A stretch of 64,000 nt of DNA, from positions 62,001 through 126,000 of the forward strand of contig NZ_WSSC01000003.1 in NCBI RefSeq assembly GCF_009792895.1, read 5' to 3'. The translations under genes and the position numbers were made by a program. Below the pieces are notes generated by a model that saw only the letters and a program-made list of their open reading frames with translations, was not told the origin of the DNA and did no database searches. This stretch comes from Pigmentibacter ruber (GTDB lineage: Bacteria; Bdellovibrionota_B; Oligoflexia; Silvanigrellales; Silvanigrellaceae). This document shows positions 1 through 9,370 of this stretch, piece after piece. The stretch's first letter is position 1. Every line of letters begins with the position of its first letter.

Positions 1-2502
1 TGTCCGCAAAATTTAGATCAACCAACAAAAGATATATTTATTCAATCAGATCAAAATAAAAATGCTTATGGATTGGGACAATACTTTTACGACCCTAATT
101 ATGCAAATGGTGACTGGTTAGGAAGAAAATGGGAACCCGGTGAATTTGGAAATTCATTTATTGGTTTTGCTGGCGGAGCAAATTCAAAAATTCAATTCCC
201 CATACTATACGCTTTAGGAAATGATAAACAAAACTATGCAATATTTATAGATAATCAGTATAAAATGAGTTGGGATTTCACTAATATATCACAATGGAAA
301 GTCTCAATGTGGGGCGACCAAATTCGTTACTTTATTATTGCAGGAAAAAACCTGGAAGAACTTAGACAGAAATATTTAACACTGACTGGTAATCCATTAG
401 TACCACCAAGAAAAATGTTAGGTTTATGGATTAGCGAATATGGATATCATAATTGGGATGAAGTAAATGCAAAACTAGATCATTTGCGGAAAAATAATTT
501 TCCAGTAGATGGATTTGCTTTAGATTTATATTGGTTTGGTGGAACAAAAGGCATGGGAACTGTTTCTTTTGATCCTTATACATTTCCAAATGCTGCGCAA
601 AATTTAAAAAAATACAAAGAGCAAGGCGTAGAATTTATTCCAATTCAAGAGTCTTATATTTCTGAAAGCGCACTTGCTCCTTCTGAAAATAAGACAGATT
701 ATTCTGAATTACAACGCCAATGTTTTTTAGTTAGAAAAAATAATACAAATTGTACCCCTGTATATTTTAAAGATACTTGGTGGGGTAGTGGTGGAATGAT
801 TGACTGGACAAACCCACAAGCAGCTGACTATTGGTTTGCTAAAAAAGAAGTTCCTTTAATTCAAATGGGTATCAATCAATTTTGGTTGGATTTAAATGAA
901 CCAGAAATGTATGACTCAAATGCTTATTACTATGGTTTAAATATAAATGGGGTACTTAAAAATAGACATGCAGATGTTGCAAATTTATATGCATTTAAAT
1001 GGATAGAAAGCATTTATAGAGGTTACTTAAGAAATCGGAATGATCCAAAATTCCAAATAAGACCAATTTTTATTTCACGTGCAGGCGCTCCAGGAATGCA
1101 ACGCTTTGGAGCAGGAATGTGGTCAGGCGATATTGGTGCAAATTTAGGTGCAATAAAAGCTCATATTAACAATCAAATGAATGTTTCTTTAAGTGGAATT
1201 GATTTTTATTCAGCAGATACAGGTGGCTTTCATAGAAATGCTTTTGACGGAAATGATATTCAAAAACTATACACAATGTGGTTTGCAAATGCTGCTCACT
1301 TTGATTTTCCTATTAGACCGCATACATGGATGGGTGAAACTGATAACTCTGAAACAACTCCTTCTTTAATTGGTGATTTTAATTCTAATAAAGAAAATCT
1401 ATTGCAAAGATATTCATTGTCACCTTATTATTATTCTCTTTTTTACCGGGCTTATTTATATGGAGAAGCCGTTATTCCACCATTAGTATCTGAATTTCAA
1501 GATGATTTAATGGCCAGAGCAAATAGCAGTGAAAAAATGATTGGAAAATTTCTTCTTGCAAGTTCTGTTTATCAATATAACGATCCTATTAGAAAAGATA
1601 TTTATTTACCAGCTGGGCGCTGGCTAAACTATCATACACTTGATGAAGTAACTGCAACTGGTAAAACATTTATTAATTTCCCAACATATATTGATAGTAA
1701 ATATAAAGTTCCTTTATTTATAAGAGAAGGTGCTATCATCCCTCAGATGTTAGTCGATGATAAAACAATGAATATATCAGGATTAAGAAAAGATTTTTCA
1801 AAAAATAATGATTTGATTCTGAAAATATTCCCAAGTGAAAATCCAACAAGTTTTGTTCTTTATGAAGACGATGGGGAAACAGTTGATTATAAATCATCAA
1901 TTTTTTCCCAAACATTAATTTCACAGAAAAAAAATTCAAATTTAACTAGTATTGTTATTAATCCAACCAAAGGAAGCTATAATGGATTTGTTGCAAATAG
2001 AAACATTAATATTGAACTAGCTCTTCCTAGTGAGGAAATAAATTCTGTTTTCTTCGCGAATAATAAAGTACCTGCATGTACGAGTAATAAAAATAATTGC
2101 TGGATAAAGTCTTCCAGAAATTCATTCGAAATATTCTTAAGTAACATTCCTAAAAATAATAGAACTGAGCTAACCATATCAACAACAAAAGTAAATGAAA
2201 AATACACTCAATATAGTTTTTCTTGCTTAAATGCTCAAACAAATATTGGAGAATCAATTTATGTTCTTGGCAATATTCCAGAGCTTGGGAATTGGAACAG
2301 TGACAAAGCTATCAAGTTAAATCCAGTTGATTATCCAAATTGGAATGTTTATCTTCCAAATATCCCATCAAATATAAAAAATATTGAATGGAAATGTCTG
2401 AAAAAGAAAGATAATAAAATTTTGCAATGGCAACAAGGATCAAATAACTCTTTTCAATCAACTGATAAAGGATATGGCGGAAGTTTAAGTGCTAATTTTT
2501 AA
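1..2502 (+). CDS. GH31 alpha-glucosidase/xylosidase-type glycoside hydrolase with C-terminal CBM20, 5'-truncated by window edge
   Basis: The reading frame is open from base 1, so the 5' end lies outside the window; a TTG at 73 is inside the domain and is unlikely to be the start. The visible 833 codons form a GH31 (alpha/beta)8 hydrolase. The nucleophile motif WLDLNEPE has its Asp at codon 297, the acid/base region GMWSGD has its Asp at codon 377, and a GxDxGGF-like motif (SADTGGFH) follows. The last ~100 codons (about 735-833) match a CBM20 starch-binding domain (VLGNIPELGNWN, conserved Trp residues, IEWKCLKK). By family, the enzyme removes alpha-linked glucose (or xylose) from the ends of oligosaccharides; the CBM20 points to starch or glycogen. 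Secretion cannot be judged without the N-terminus. Confidence 0.9.
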   Translation, partial: CPQNLDQPTKDIFIQSDQNKNAYGLGQYFYDPNYANGDWLGRKWEPGEFGNSFIGFAGGANSKIQFPILYALGNDKQNYAIFIDNQYKMSWDFTNISQWKVSMWGDQIRYFIIAGKNLEELRQKYLTLTGNPLVPPRKMLGLWISEYGYHNWDEVNAKLDHLRKNNFPVDGFALDLYWFGGTKGMGTVSFDPYTFPNAAQNLKKYKEQGVEFIPIQESYISESALAPSENKTDYSELQRQCFLVRKNNTNCTPVYFKDTWWGSGGMIDWTNPQAADYWFAKKEVPLIQMGINQFWLDLNEPEMYDSNAYYYGLNINGVLKNRHADVANLYAFKWIESIYRGYLRNRNDPKFQIRPIFISRAGAPGMQRFGAGMWSGDIGANLGAIKAHINNQMNVSLSGIDFYSADTGGFHRNAFDGNDIQKLYTMWFANAAHFDFPIRPHTWMGETDNSETTPSLIGDFNSNKENLLQRYSLSPYYYSLFYRAYLYGEAVIPPLVSEFQDDLMARANSSEKMIGKFLLASSVYQYNDPIRKDIYLPAGRWLNYHTLDEVTATGKTFINFPTYIDSKYKVPLFIREGAIIPQMLVDDKTMNISGLRKDFSKNNDLILKIFPSENPTSFVLYEDDGETVDYKSSIFSQTLISQKKNSNLTSIVINPTKGSYNGFVANRNINIELALPSEEINSVFFANNKVPACTSNKNNCWIKSSRNSFEIFLSNIPKNNRTELTISTTKVNEKYTQYSFSCLNAQTNIGESIYVLGNIPELGNWNSDKAIKLNPVDYPNWNVYLPNIPSNIKNIEWKCLKKKDNKILQWQQGSNNSFQSTDKGYGGSLSANF

Positions 2503-2593
2503 ATTTAAATAAACTGATACTTAATAAACACTGGGAAAAATTTTCTTTAACAATATTTTTTTTTATTCGATAGAAGAAAAAATAGGTATAAAA

Positions 2594-3253
2594 ATGAAAA
2601 TTTTCCTTACTTTTAAATTTATTATTTTTAATTGCACATCATTCTTTTTGATTTCTCAAACAGAAAATCTATATGCTTCTGCTAATAATGAATCTTCCGC
2701 TGGTGCATTAGTTGCTTTATTTGAACCAAACTATGGAAAGTTTGGGACGATTGCTACTGGCGCGGGGCAACCTCCTTTCCCACAAAATATGCTGCTTATA
2801 GGTGGTGATGCCACTTTTATGCGTAAGGGTTTTTTCACTGGTGGCAGAGTAATGTATGGCAGCACAACAACGAGCAGTGTTAGTACTTCAGCCAGTACAT
2901 ATGAAATTACAAATTTTGGAGTGAAATCGGGTTATGGTATTGATTTATCCATAGTCGATTTTAAATTAGGCTCTTTTTTTGGAATTGGGAATTTAAATTA
3001 CTCAACAATTAATAGTTCACAAAGTGGTATTATAAATGTGGATTACCTTTTTATTGAACCATTTTTAATGTTGGGAGTATCTGGAGGTAGGAGCTTTAAA
3101 GCAAGTTTAGGAGGAGGTTATCACTATACTTTTCCATACAAAGTAACAACATATGGTGCTACTTTATTATCAGATCCTTCTCAAGCCACAATTTCAGGTA
3201 TAATGATCACCTTTTTAATTAGTTTTGGTGATTTTAGTGGTGGAGGAAAATAA
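2594..3253 (+). CDS. exported protein of unknown function, outer-membrane beta-barrel-like
   Basis: The 219-residue protein begins with a hydrophobic signal-like segment (about residues 1-29, ending near LYASA). The mature part is rich in Gly, Ser, Thr and aromatic residues in alternating patterns (GGRVMYGSTTTSS, FGVKSGYGIDLSIVDFKLGSFFGIG, FLMLGVSGG). It ends with a hydrophobic strand followed by a short Gly tail. This looks like a small outer-membrane beta-barrel, but I recognise no named family. It lies 91 bases downstream of the GH31 gene on the same strand, so it could be co-transcribed and might help oligosaccharides cross the outer membrane; that link is only inference. Confidence 0.6.
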   Translation: MKIFLTFKFIIFNCTSFFLISQTENLYASANNESSAGALVALFEPNYGKFGTIATGAGQPPFPQNMLLIGGDATFMRKGFFTGGRVMYGSTTTSSVSTSASTYEITNFGVKSGYGIDLSIVDFKLGSFFGIGNLNYSTINSSQSGIINVDYLFIEPFLMLGVSGGRSFKASLGGGYHYTFPYKVTTYGATLLSDPSQATISGIMITFLISFGDFSGGGK

Positions 3254-3256
3254 TTT

Positions 3257-4291
3257 TTACAGTCTTATAAGACTTCCACCCCAAGTAAATCCTGCTCCAA
3301 AGGCAACTGTAAGAATAAGATCACCTTTTTTAATTCGGCCTTCTTCTAAAGCTTCATTAATACAAATAGGAATTGTAGCAGATGTTGTGTTTCCATACTT
3401 ATGAATATTATTAAACACTTTACCTTCTGATAAACCCATTTTTTCTCTTACCATTTCACTAATTCGAAGATTAGCTTGATGAGGAATTAAACAAGCAATA
3501 TCATTTGCGGAAATTTTATTTCTTTCCATTAAAGTTTCAGCAACTTCACACATTCTATTAACAGCATGTTTGAAAACTACTCGACCATCCATTTTAGGGT
3601 GCCAATCACCATTTTCATAGGTTTCAGGACTTAAAAATCCACGGGTTGCTGTACCAGGTGTTCTCAATAAAAGCATTTCAGCTCCTACACCATCACTTCC
3701 TAATATAGTATCAATCACACCTGACGATTGGTTTGAAGCCTGAGGAATTTCTTCTTGTGAACATTCTTTTGCTTCACATATGATAGCCGCTGCACCATCC
3801 CCAAAAAGGACTGCTACATTACGTCCATTAGTAGTCAAATCAAGCAATTTACTTTGCACATCTGAGAAAACTAAGAGTATTCTTTTGTACTGACCGCTTT
3901 TTAGCATAGCATCAGCAAGTTGCGTTGAATAAACAAAGGCACTGCATTGAACTCGGATATCAATGGCAGGAATAGTAGGAAAGCCTAGTTTGTGCTGAAC
4001 AATAGGAGCAATTCCAGGAAAATAATAGTCTGGTGATAACGTCGAAGCTATAATATAATCAAAATCAGTGGGTTTTAAATTAGATTCTGCTAAAACTTTT
4101 TTAACGGCTTCTATAGCAAGATCAGAAGTCGCAATAGGTTCTTCAACAAATCTACGTTCTTTAATTCCAGATCTCTCAGTTATCCAAGCATCGTTTGTAT
4201 CCATTAATTTACTTAAATCATTATTAGTAACTCTTCCCGGGGGAAGATAGCGAGAAAAATGGGTCATCACTGTCTTAAAATATTTTGCCAT
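3257..4291 (-). CDS. fabH: 3-oxoacyl-ACP synthase III (KAS III)
   Basis: The 344-residue protein has the FabH layout: ITERSGIKERRF near the N-terminus and the Cys-His-Asn catalytic triad at C116 (VQCSAF), H271 (IPHQAN) and N301 (KYGNTTSA). The C-terminus ends in GAGFTWGGSLIRL. The enzyme starts fatty acid synthesis by condensing acyl-CoA with malonyl-ACP in the cytoplasm. The frame could be extended seven codons to a TTG at 4312. I chose the ATG at 4291 because the GAGGAG ribosome binding site lies inside that extension at normal spacing. Spacer-rich residues 178-195 (ECSQEEIPQASNQSS) are longer than in E. coli FabH. The gene stands alone, without fab neighbours, and converges with the gene ending at 3253. 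Confidence 0.95.
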   Translation of the reverse strand: MAKYFKTVMTHFSRYLPPGRVTNNDLSKLMDTNDAWITERSGIKERRFVEEPIATSDLAIEAVKKVLAESNLKPTDFDYIIASTLSPDYYFPGIAPIVQHKLGFPTIPAIDIRVQCSAFVYSTQLADAMLKSGQYKRILLVFSDVQSKLLDLTTNGRNVAVLFGDGAAAIICEAKECSQEEIPQASNQSSGVIDTILGSDGVGAEMLLLRTPGTATRGFLSPETYENGDWHPKMDGRVVFKHAVNRMCEVAETLMERNKISANDIACLIPHQANLRISEMVREKMGLSEGKVFNNIHKYGNTTSATIPICINEALEEGRIKKGDLILTVAFGAGFTWGGSLIRL

Positions 4292-4319
4292 GTTTATACT
4301 CTCCTCTAGCAACCATGAC

Positions 4320-4339
4320 TTAGGAATTAGAAGTCCTAA
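4320..4339. promoter_or_regulatory. inverted repeat in the fabH/recN divergent region
   Basis: TTAGGA and TCCTAA form a 6-bp dyad separated by 8 bases, followed at once by the palindrome CCTAGG. It sits between the divergent starts of fabH (4291) and recN (4467), about 30 bases upstream of fabH. The position suits an operator, but no known regulator consensus is matched. Confidence 0.3.
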
Positions 4340-4466
4340 CCTAGGAAGCTTATCATGGCAAATTTAATTAGAAGCGCAAGAAATAATTATATTCTGACAT
4401 GAAATCTTAGATATTAATATTAGGCTTTTTAGTCTTTTAGGGATAATTTATAAACTAGGAAAACAT

Positions 4467-6254
4467 ATGTTAAAGCAGTTACATATCCAAAATTTAGCCA
4501 TTGCTGAAAATATTGCTGTTAACTTCAAGAATAGCTTAAATGTTATTACAGGTGAAACAGGTGCTGGAAAATCATTGCTTGTCGATGCAATGAGCCTTTT
4601 ACGCGGTGCTAGAGTCGATACACATCTTATCCGAACTGGTGAAGAAAGTGCTTTAATTACAGGTATTTTTTCTCCACAAAAAAATAAATTAGCAATATTT
4701 AATCTATTAGAAGAGCATGGCATTCCTTTATTTTCAGACGATCCAGAAGAAATTATTATTAAAAGATACATTCAGCGCAATGGTAAACACAAATCAACTG
4801 TGAATGAAACACTTGTAAGTTCCAAAATTTTACAAAATATTGCTGCTGAACTTATTGACATAAGTAGCCAATTTGAAAATCAAAAACTTCTAGATACAGA
4901 ATCGCATACCTATTACTTAGATGAAATTGCCAATAACCTTGACGTATATAAAAACTATCTTTCTGTTTATCTTCTTGCCCATGAAAAAATTAAAACTATT
5001 AAATCTTTAATCCATGAACAAAATCTTTTAAAAAGAGAAAAAAACTTATATGAATTTGAATTGTCACAAATAAACAACGCAAATATTAATCCTGCTGAAT
5101 TCAAAGAACTTGATGATATTATTGCAACAGGAAAAAAATCTGCGGTAATTAAAAAAAATTGCTATGAAGTAATTTCAAATTTAAGTCAAAATGATCCAAG
5201 CTGTATTGATATTTTAAAAATATCTAAAAAAACAATTGAAAAGATTTATAGACACAGTTCAAATAACGATTTTGCAAACTACTTAGAACAGATTGATGCT
5301 ATCATTTCTTTAGTCGAAGAATTTTCACATAAGTTAGAAGTAACTTCAGAAAAATATACAATTGAAGAAAGTAATTTGAATCATGCTATTGAAAGAATGG
5401 ATACTTATAATAAAATACTCCAAAAATTTGGACCTACAATTGAAGATGCTTTAATATATAAAAATAAATGCGAAGATTTTTTAAACAAAACTCTAACAAT
5501 TGATTTAGAAATTGAGGCAGAAATATTTCAATGTGAAGAGGCGATTAAAAAATCTATAAATTTTGCTGAAATTTTATCAAAAAATAGGAAAAATAAATTA
5601 TCATTACTCACTCATTCTATAGAAAAAGAATTAAGTGAATTAGGTATGGAGAAATCTAAATTTATCTGTGAATTAAAAGAAAATAATAAAATAAATGATT
5701 TTCAAGAATTATTTGCATTTATTGAAAAGCAAACATTTAAAGAACTTATTACTAAATTTCAACAACTTTCCAAATTTGGATTTGAAAAAGCACAATTCTT
5801 ATTATCTACTAATGTAGGTATAGAAGCACAGCCAATTGATAAAGTAGCAAGTGGTGGCGAACTTTCTCGCATTATGCTTGCCATTAAAAATATATTATTT
5901 GGAAATAACTCAATGAGTGTATTTGTTTTTGATGAAATTGATACTGGAATAAGTGGAAATATAGCTGCAAAAGTTGGAAAAAAGTTACTCGAATTTTGTC
6001 GTGGTTGTAATGAAAATATGAACAGACAAGCTATTTGTATAACCCATTTACCACAAGTTGCTTGTTTTGCACAAAATCACTTTGTTGTTACTAAAGAATT
6101 TACAAATAATAGAACTTCTACAAAAATATTTGAAGCAAGTGAAGAAGAAAAATTAAAAGAAATTGCTATCCTTCTTTCTGGCGAGGAAGTAAGTGCAGAA
6201 AGCATTGCACAAGCAAAAGTCCTTGTTCAAGAAGCACAAAGAAATCTTCATTAA
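4467..6254 (+). CDS. recN: DNA repair protein RecN (SMC-like ATPase)
   Basis: The 595-residue protein has the full RecN plan. The N-terminal ATPase half carries Walker A GETGAGKS (residues 29-36). A long charged coiled-coil middle follows (about 160-430). The C-terminal half has the ABC signature VASGGELSR and Walker B VFVFDEIDTGISG, then THLPQVA. RecN acts early in double-strand break repair, holding broken DNA ends and helping RecA. It is a little longer than the usual ~550 residues, mostly in the coiled coil. It is a single gene with an ATG start preceded by AGGAAAA. No LexA-like box is obvious upstream. Confidence 0.95.
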   Translation: MLKQLHIQNLAIAENIAVNFKNSLNVITGETGAGKSLLVDAMSLLRGARVDTHLIRTGEESALITGIFSPQKNKLAIFNLLEEHGIPLFSDDPEEIIIKRYIQRNGKHKSTVNETLVSSKILQNIAAELIDISSQFENQKLLDTESHTYYLDEIANNLDVYKNYLSVYLLAHEKIKTIKSLIHEQNLLKREKNLYEFELSQINNANINPAEFKELDDIIATGKKSAVIKKNCYEVISNLSQNDPSCIDILKISKKTIEKIYRHSSNNDFANYLEQIDAIISLVEEFSHKLEVTSEKYTIEESNLNHAIERMDTYNKILQKFGPTIEDALIYKNKCEDFLNKTLTIDLEIEAEIFQCEEAIKKSINFAEILSKNRKNKLSLLTHSIEKELSELGMEKSKFICELKENNKINDFQELFAFIEKQTFKELITKFQQLSKFGFEKAQFLLSTNVGIEAQPIDKVASGGELSRIMLAIKNILFGNNSMSVFVFDEIDTGISGNIAAKVGKKLLEFCRGCNENMNRQAICITHLPQVACFAQNHFVVTKEFTNNRTSTKIFEASEEEKLKEIAILLSGEEVSAESIAQAKVLVQEAQRNLH

Positions 6255-6381
6255 AATAAATTTAAGAAATAAATTACTCCAAAAAAAACTAAAATATTTT
6301 TCTTGCATATGCTTGATGTTTTGATATTGTATAAGACAAATTATAAAAAATCAAATAACACATTCATAAAAGAGAATAAAC

Positions 6382-6903
6382 ATGAAATATATTTCAATTA
6401 TAACAGCAATTTTATTTTGCAATTTATCTTTCGCATCTATAAATTTAGAAATAGAAAATAAAACTAATGAATCAATAACTTTTAGTACAAAAAAAGATTA
6501 CATTAGAAGTGATAAGGAATCATACTATAAAGTAAATAATTTAGATCCAAATGAAATGTTAGAATTGCCAAAATCAAAACATTTTATTTATAAAAATTAC
6601 ATTGTCGACATCAGAGATATTCAAATTCCATGTGCATGGATTAATATTTTAGGTCATACAAAAGAGCAGGGTAGGGGACTTGAAATATATATTAATTATC
6701 AAAAAATAGGTACAATTTGCGCTAATAAAACAAATATATTAACAACTAAACCAAAAGCTAGAATTACAATTTATAAAGATTATGCCCAAAACACAATCTT
6801 CCAATTCAGTAATATTGGCTGGTGGCCAAATGAAAGTATTTTTCCTTCAAGCATAAGTATTAATTTAACTTACAGTGTTTTAGAATTATTTGCAGAACAT
6901 TAA
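6382..6903 (+). CDS. exported protein of unknown function
   Basis: The 173-residue protein starts with a clear signal peptide (MKYISIITAILFCNLSFA). The mature part (about 155 residues) looks beta-rich, with two Cys (near residues 85 and 113) that could form a disulfide. I recognise no family. It converges with the gene ending at 6906, leaving only two bases between the stops. Confidence 0.6.
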   Translation: MKYISIITAILFCNLSFASINLEIENKTNESITFSTKKDYIRSDKESYYKVNNLDPNEMLELPKSKHFIYKNYIVDIRDIQIPCAWINILGHTKEQGRGLEIYINYQKIGTICANKTNILTTKPKARITIYKDYAQNTIFQFSNIGWWPNESIFPSSISINLTYSVLELFAEH

Positions 6904-6905
6904 AC

Positions 6906-7583
6906 TTATGGTTTTCCTTCATTCATCTTTTTCCTAGCAATTCTTAAAAGAGCCGCACGTTCATTTGCTAACCAACTGCCATCGATGGAGGGCTTAAAGT
7001 AAACAGTTTCAGTTTCTTTTTTCTCTTCCTTCTTTTCAACTATAGGTTGTTGATTTTTTACTTTAACGCTATCATCTTTTACTTTTTTAGGTTCATCTTT
7101 AATTTTTGGAGTTTCATCTTTCTTTTTGGTTGTTTCTCCTTTCGCCTTTGCAGTGTCTTCTCTGGCCTTTCTTAACAATAAAGCACGTTCATTTGCTAAC
7201 CAACTGCCATCAATGGAGGGCTTAAATAAATCCCAGCGTTTCGTTCTTTTTAATGCTTTTTCTATCGTGTAAACTTCATTTTCAAAAAAACTGCCATTAT
7301 CATAATAAGAATTTATTACAACACTGTTACCTTCAAAGTTATCTTGAAAATATGCATTGATGCGAAAAATTGTTTGATTATCATTTTTTAAATTTAAAAT
7401 ACATACAGTTTTTTCACAGTGAATAACTGCTTCATTAATTGTATTATATTTTTCTTTATTTTCTTCTAAATATTTCATAAAAAATAATTTATAATTTTCT
7501 GGCAAATATTCCTTATTTTGGTTAGCAAATAAAACATTTTGGAAAAATACAAATAGAAAAAATGCTGGAATTCTGATTTTCAT
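6906..7583 (-). CDS. exported protein with a duplicated FKPSIDGSWLANERA motif and a lysine-rich linker
   Basis: The 225-residue protein has a signal peptide (residues 1-20) and an N-terminal globular part (21-119) with a Cys pair (C56, C61). A 22-residue motif at 120-141 (FKPSIDGSWLANERA then LLLRKAR) is followed by a highly charged Lys/Asp/Glu linker (142-195). The motif then recurs almost unchanged at 196-217, near the C-terminus. The linker contains short repeats of the KDE/KVKD type. A strong ribosome binding site (AAGGAGGG) precedes the ATG. No family is recognised. The repeated motif looks like a binding or docking peptide presented twice on a flexible stalk (inference). Confidence 0.6.
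   Translation of the reverse strand: MKIRIPAFFLFVFFQNVLFANQNKEYLPENYKLFFMKYLEENKEKYNTINEAVIHCEKTVCILNLKNDNQTIFRINAYFQDNFEGNSVVINSYYDNGSFFENEVYTIEKALKRTKRWDLFKPSIDGSWLANERALLLRKAREDTAKAKGETTKKKDETPKIKDEPKKVKDDSVKVKNQQPIVEKKEEKKETETVYFKPSIDGSWLANERAALLRIARKKMNEGKP
6955..6998 (-). repeat. 44-bp direct repeat, copy A (inside the gene at 6906-7583)
   Basis: Positions 6955-6998 match 7183-7226 at 43 of 44 bases. Both encode the GSWLANERA region, so the protein motif arose by an in-gene duplication that is recent or is kept identical at the DNA level. Confidence 0.9.
7183..7226 (-). repeat. 44-bp direct repeat, copy B (inside the gene at 6906-7583)
   Basis: This is the partner of the copy at 6955-6998, differing at one base (CAATGG here, CGATGG there). 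The copies are 228 bases apart start to start, a multiple of three, so gain or loss of one unit would keep the frame. Confidence 0.9.
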
Positions 7584-8040
7584 TACACCCTCCTTGGTTG
7601 TTTGGATTGAATTCTATTTTTATATTTAGTATAATGAAATTACAAGGTAATATTTGGTTTGAGGGTTGATAAGGCGGGTGTTACTTTATAGAAAATAATT
7701 AAGGGAATTAAGTATTTAGTGGGATACGTTCTTTTTTATTAAATAAAATTTACTCTAGTCTAAGTTATAAAACTGAAATTCGCTAATTTTAACTCACTAG
7801 CTAAAAGAAAAATTTAAAAAATAAATGGGAGAGAAACATTTATTTAACTTTCTCAAGTATATTTTCCTTTAAATTAAAAATTAATTAATGTCGACTTAAT
7901 TTGCTTCTCTCAACTATTTGCATGAGAACCTTTTGCTTTCTAACAAGGTATAAAAAACAATCATCAATATTATTATAAATACTGATGATTGTTTTTTAAA
8001 TTAAAAATCTGAGAATGATAATCTTTTTAACGTTTTATAA
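7584..8040. other. non-coding stretch
   Basis: These 457 bases lie upstream of the gene at 6906-7583 and downstream of the lectin gene. They hold the leader of the former, including its strong ribosome binding site, and the hairpin terminator at 7952-7997. I see no further gene. Confidence 0.6.
7952..7997. terminator. hairpin terminator, bidirectional, after the lectin gene
   Basis: AAAAAACAATCATCA at 7952-7966 pairs perfectly over 15 bp with TGATGATTGTTTTTT at 7983-7997, around a 16-base loop. The A/T ends give a U-tract in either direction. It lies 44 bases past the lectin stop codon and most likely ends that transcript. Confidence 0.8.
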
Positions 8041-8457
8041 TTAACAATCTGTTACAGTATTAGAAGCCCAAATTGGATGCCATGTACCTTCTTTGTAAAT
8101 CACAAGATTTCCATCATTTTGAAGAATTAGCCATGCGCTAGGACTCCATGAAGTGCCGCTAGCCCAAGTTGCTTGGGAATGATGATTGTAAAGAACAAAG
8201 TTACCATCATGCTGCATTATGGCTCTGACAGTACCTGAATGCATTGTATTGGTTGCCCATGTTGGATGATTATCTCTATTTCTATAAATTACAAGGTTTC
8301 CATCTCTTTGCAATATTAGACGAAAACATTGATTTGCAGATTCAATTTCTTCATCAACTCTTAGGGTTTGGCCACTATACATAGTATCTACGGCAGATGC
8401 TAAACCAGTTGTAAGTGCAGAAGCAGACATCACTGTAAGTATTAATTTACTCAGCAT
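8041..8457 (-). CDS. secreted bulb-type (GNA-like) mannose-binding lectin
   Basis: The 138-residue protein has a signal peptide (about residues 1-22, cleavage near ASAVD) and one B-lectin beta-prism domain. All three sugar-binding motifs of the QxDxNxVxY type are present: QRDGNLVIY, QHDGNFVLY and QNDGNLVIY, each followed by a WA(S/T) turn. In this family each intact motif is a potential mannose-binding site. Two Cys, near residue 43 and at the C-terminus, could close a disulfide as in plant GNA lectins. The protein is probably exported and could bind mannose-rich surfaces of prey, hosts or other bacteria (inference). A strong ribosome binding site (AAGGAAAA) precedes the ATG, and a hairpin terminator follows. 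Confidence 0.9.
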   Translation of the reverse strand: MLSKLILTVMSASALTTGLASAVDTMYSGQTLRVDEEIESANQCFRLILQRDGNLVIYRNRDNHPTWATNTMHSGTVRAIMQHDGNFVLYNHHSQATWASGTSWSPSAWLILQNDGNLVIYKEGTWHPIWASNTVTDC

Positions 8458-9370
8458 TTATTTTCCTTTCATAATAAATATGAAGATAATTTAATTAAGG
8501 TCTGATTTTAATAATTTTACATTTTGATAGTCAAATGAGTTAGAATCAATAATTTGACGTATTTTGTGTAGTTTTATATATAAAATTAAAGTAATTATTT
8601 ATTTTTTATTTATCTAAATTTTATTAAAAATATTTTTTGTTAAAAATAATTTTTTCAGATCAATTGCAAAAAAAGAATCGATATGAGAAGTAAAGCTGGC
8701 AATTGCCTTCTTGATCCCCCGGATAAGTTTCCTTATACGATGAAAAATGGAATTTCAAAAAATGTTCCTTCCACAACAAAAGCTGGAAATTTTCAAGCCC
8801 CATTATTTACCAATAATTCATTTATTTATTGCAGAAAACAAGAATTTTTAGCTTTAAATATAGCTTTTAATTTCTTCGCTTATTCTTTTAAATACATAGA
8901 TAATATCGAAAGTAAATCAAAAAAATCATACTTCTTAAAAATTTCGATATTTAGGGCTAAAACCAAATGAAAGTTAATATTAAAGATAAATAATCGTAAC
9001 AAATAATTAAGAATTTGTATTGTTTTTTAATTTTAAAATTATTTATGAATAAATAATTTTATTAATTATTTTTATTTTTAATAAAATAATATATATTTTC
9101 ATACATTATATTATTTTAATTAATATTTTTATATTTTATTTTTAAACACAAGTGTTATAATTAAAAAACGGTGTTTAATTTGAAAATTATATTTTTTGTG
9201 ATATCAGTCGAAAGCTTCTAGGTTTAGAAAGTATTTTTTAAAAGTAAAAGCAATATATTTTTTGGATTGAACCTATTTAATTTATTGTCATAATGAAAAA
9301 ATACTTATAATCTTTACTAAAAAAGTAAAATTTAAAACTTATATGTATTTTTTCTTATAAAGGGAAATGA
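8458..9370. other. long AT-rich intergenic stretch with one doubtful short ORF
   Basis: Apart from a doubtful frame at 8683-8970, nothing gene-like is visible. The part after 9000 is extremely AT-rich with poly-A/poly-T runs. The last ~20 bases carry the ribosome binding site (AAGGGAAA) of the gene at 9371. Confidence 0.5.
8683..8970 (+). CDS. doubtful 95-codon ORF, possibly a remnant
   Basis: The frame opens with ATG but has no convincing ribosome binding site. Its first ~45 codons (8683-8820) are less AT-rich than the flanks and contain two KAGN segments (KAGNCLLDPPDKF and KAGNFQAPLF). The rest looks like random translation of AT-rich DNA. The first part may be a fragment of an inserted or repeated sequence. 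I do not recognise it and doubt that it is expressed. Confidence 0.2.
   Translation: MRSKAGNCLLDPPDKFPYTMKNGISKNVPSTTKAGNFQAPLFTNNSFIYCRKQEFLALNIAFNFFAYSFKYIDNIESKSKKSYFLKISIFRAKTK

Noticed and set aside
1736-2207. Two minus-strand frames inside the GH31 gene
   Set aside because: They are shadows of a clear coding gene and have no ribosome binding site.
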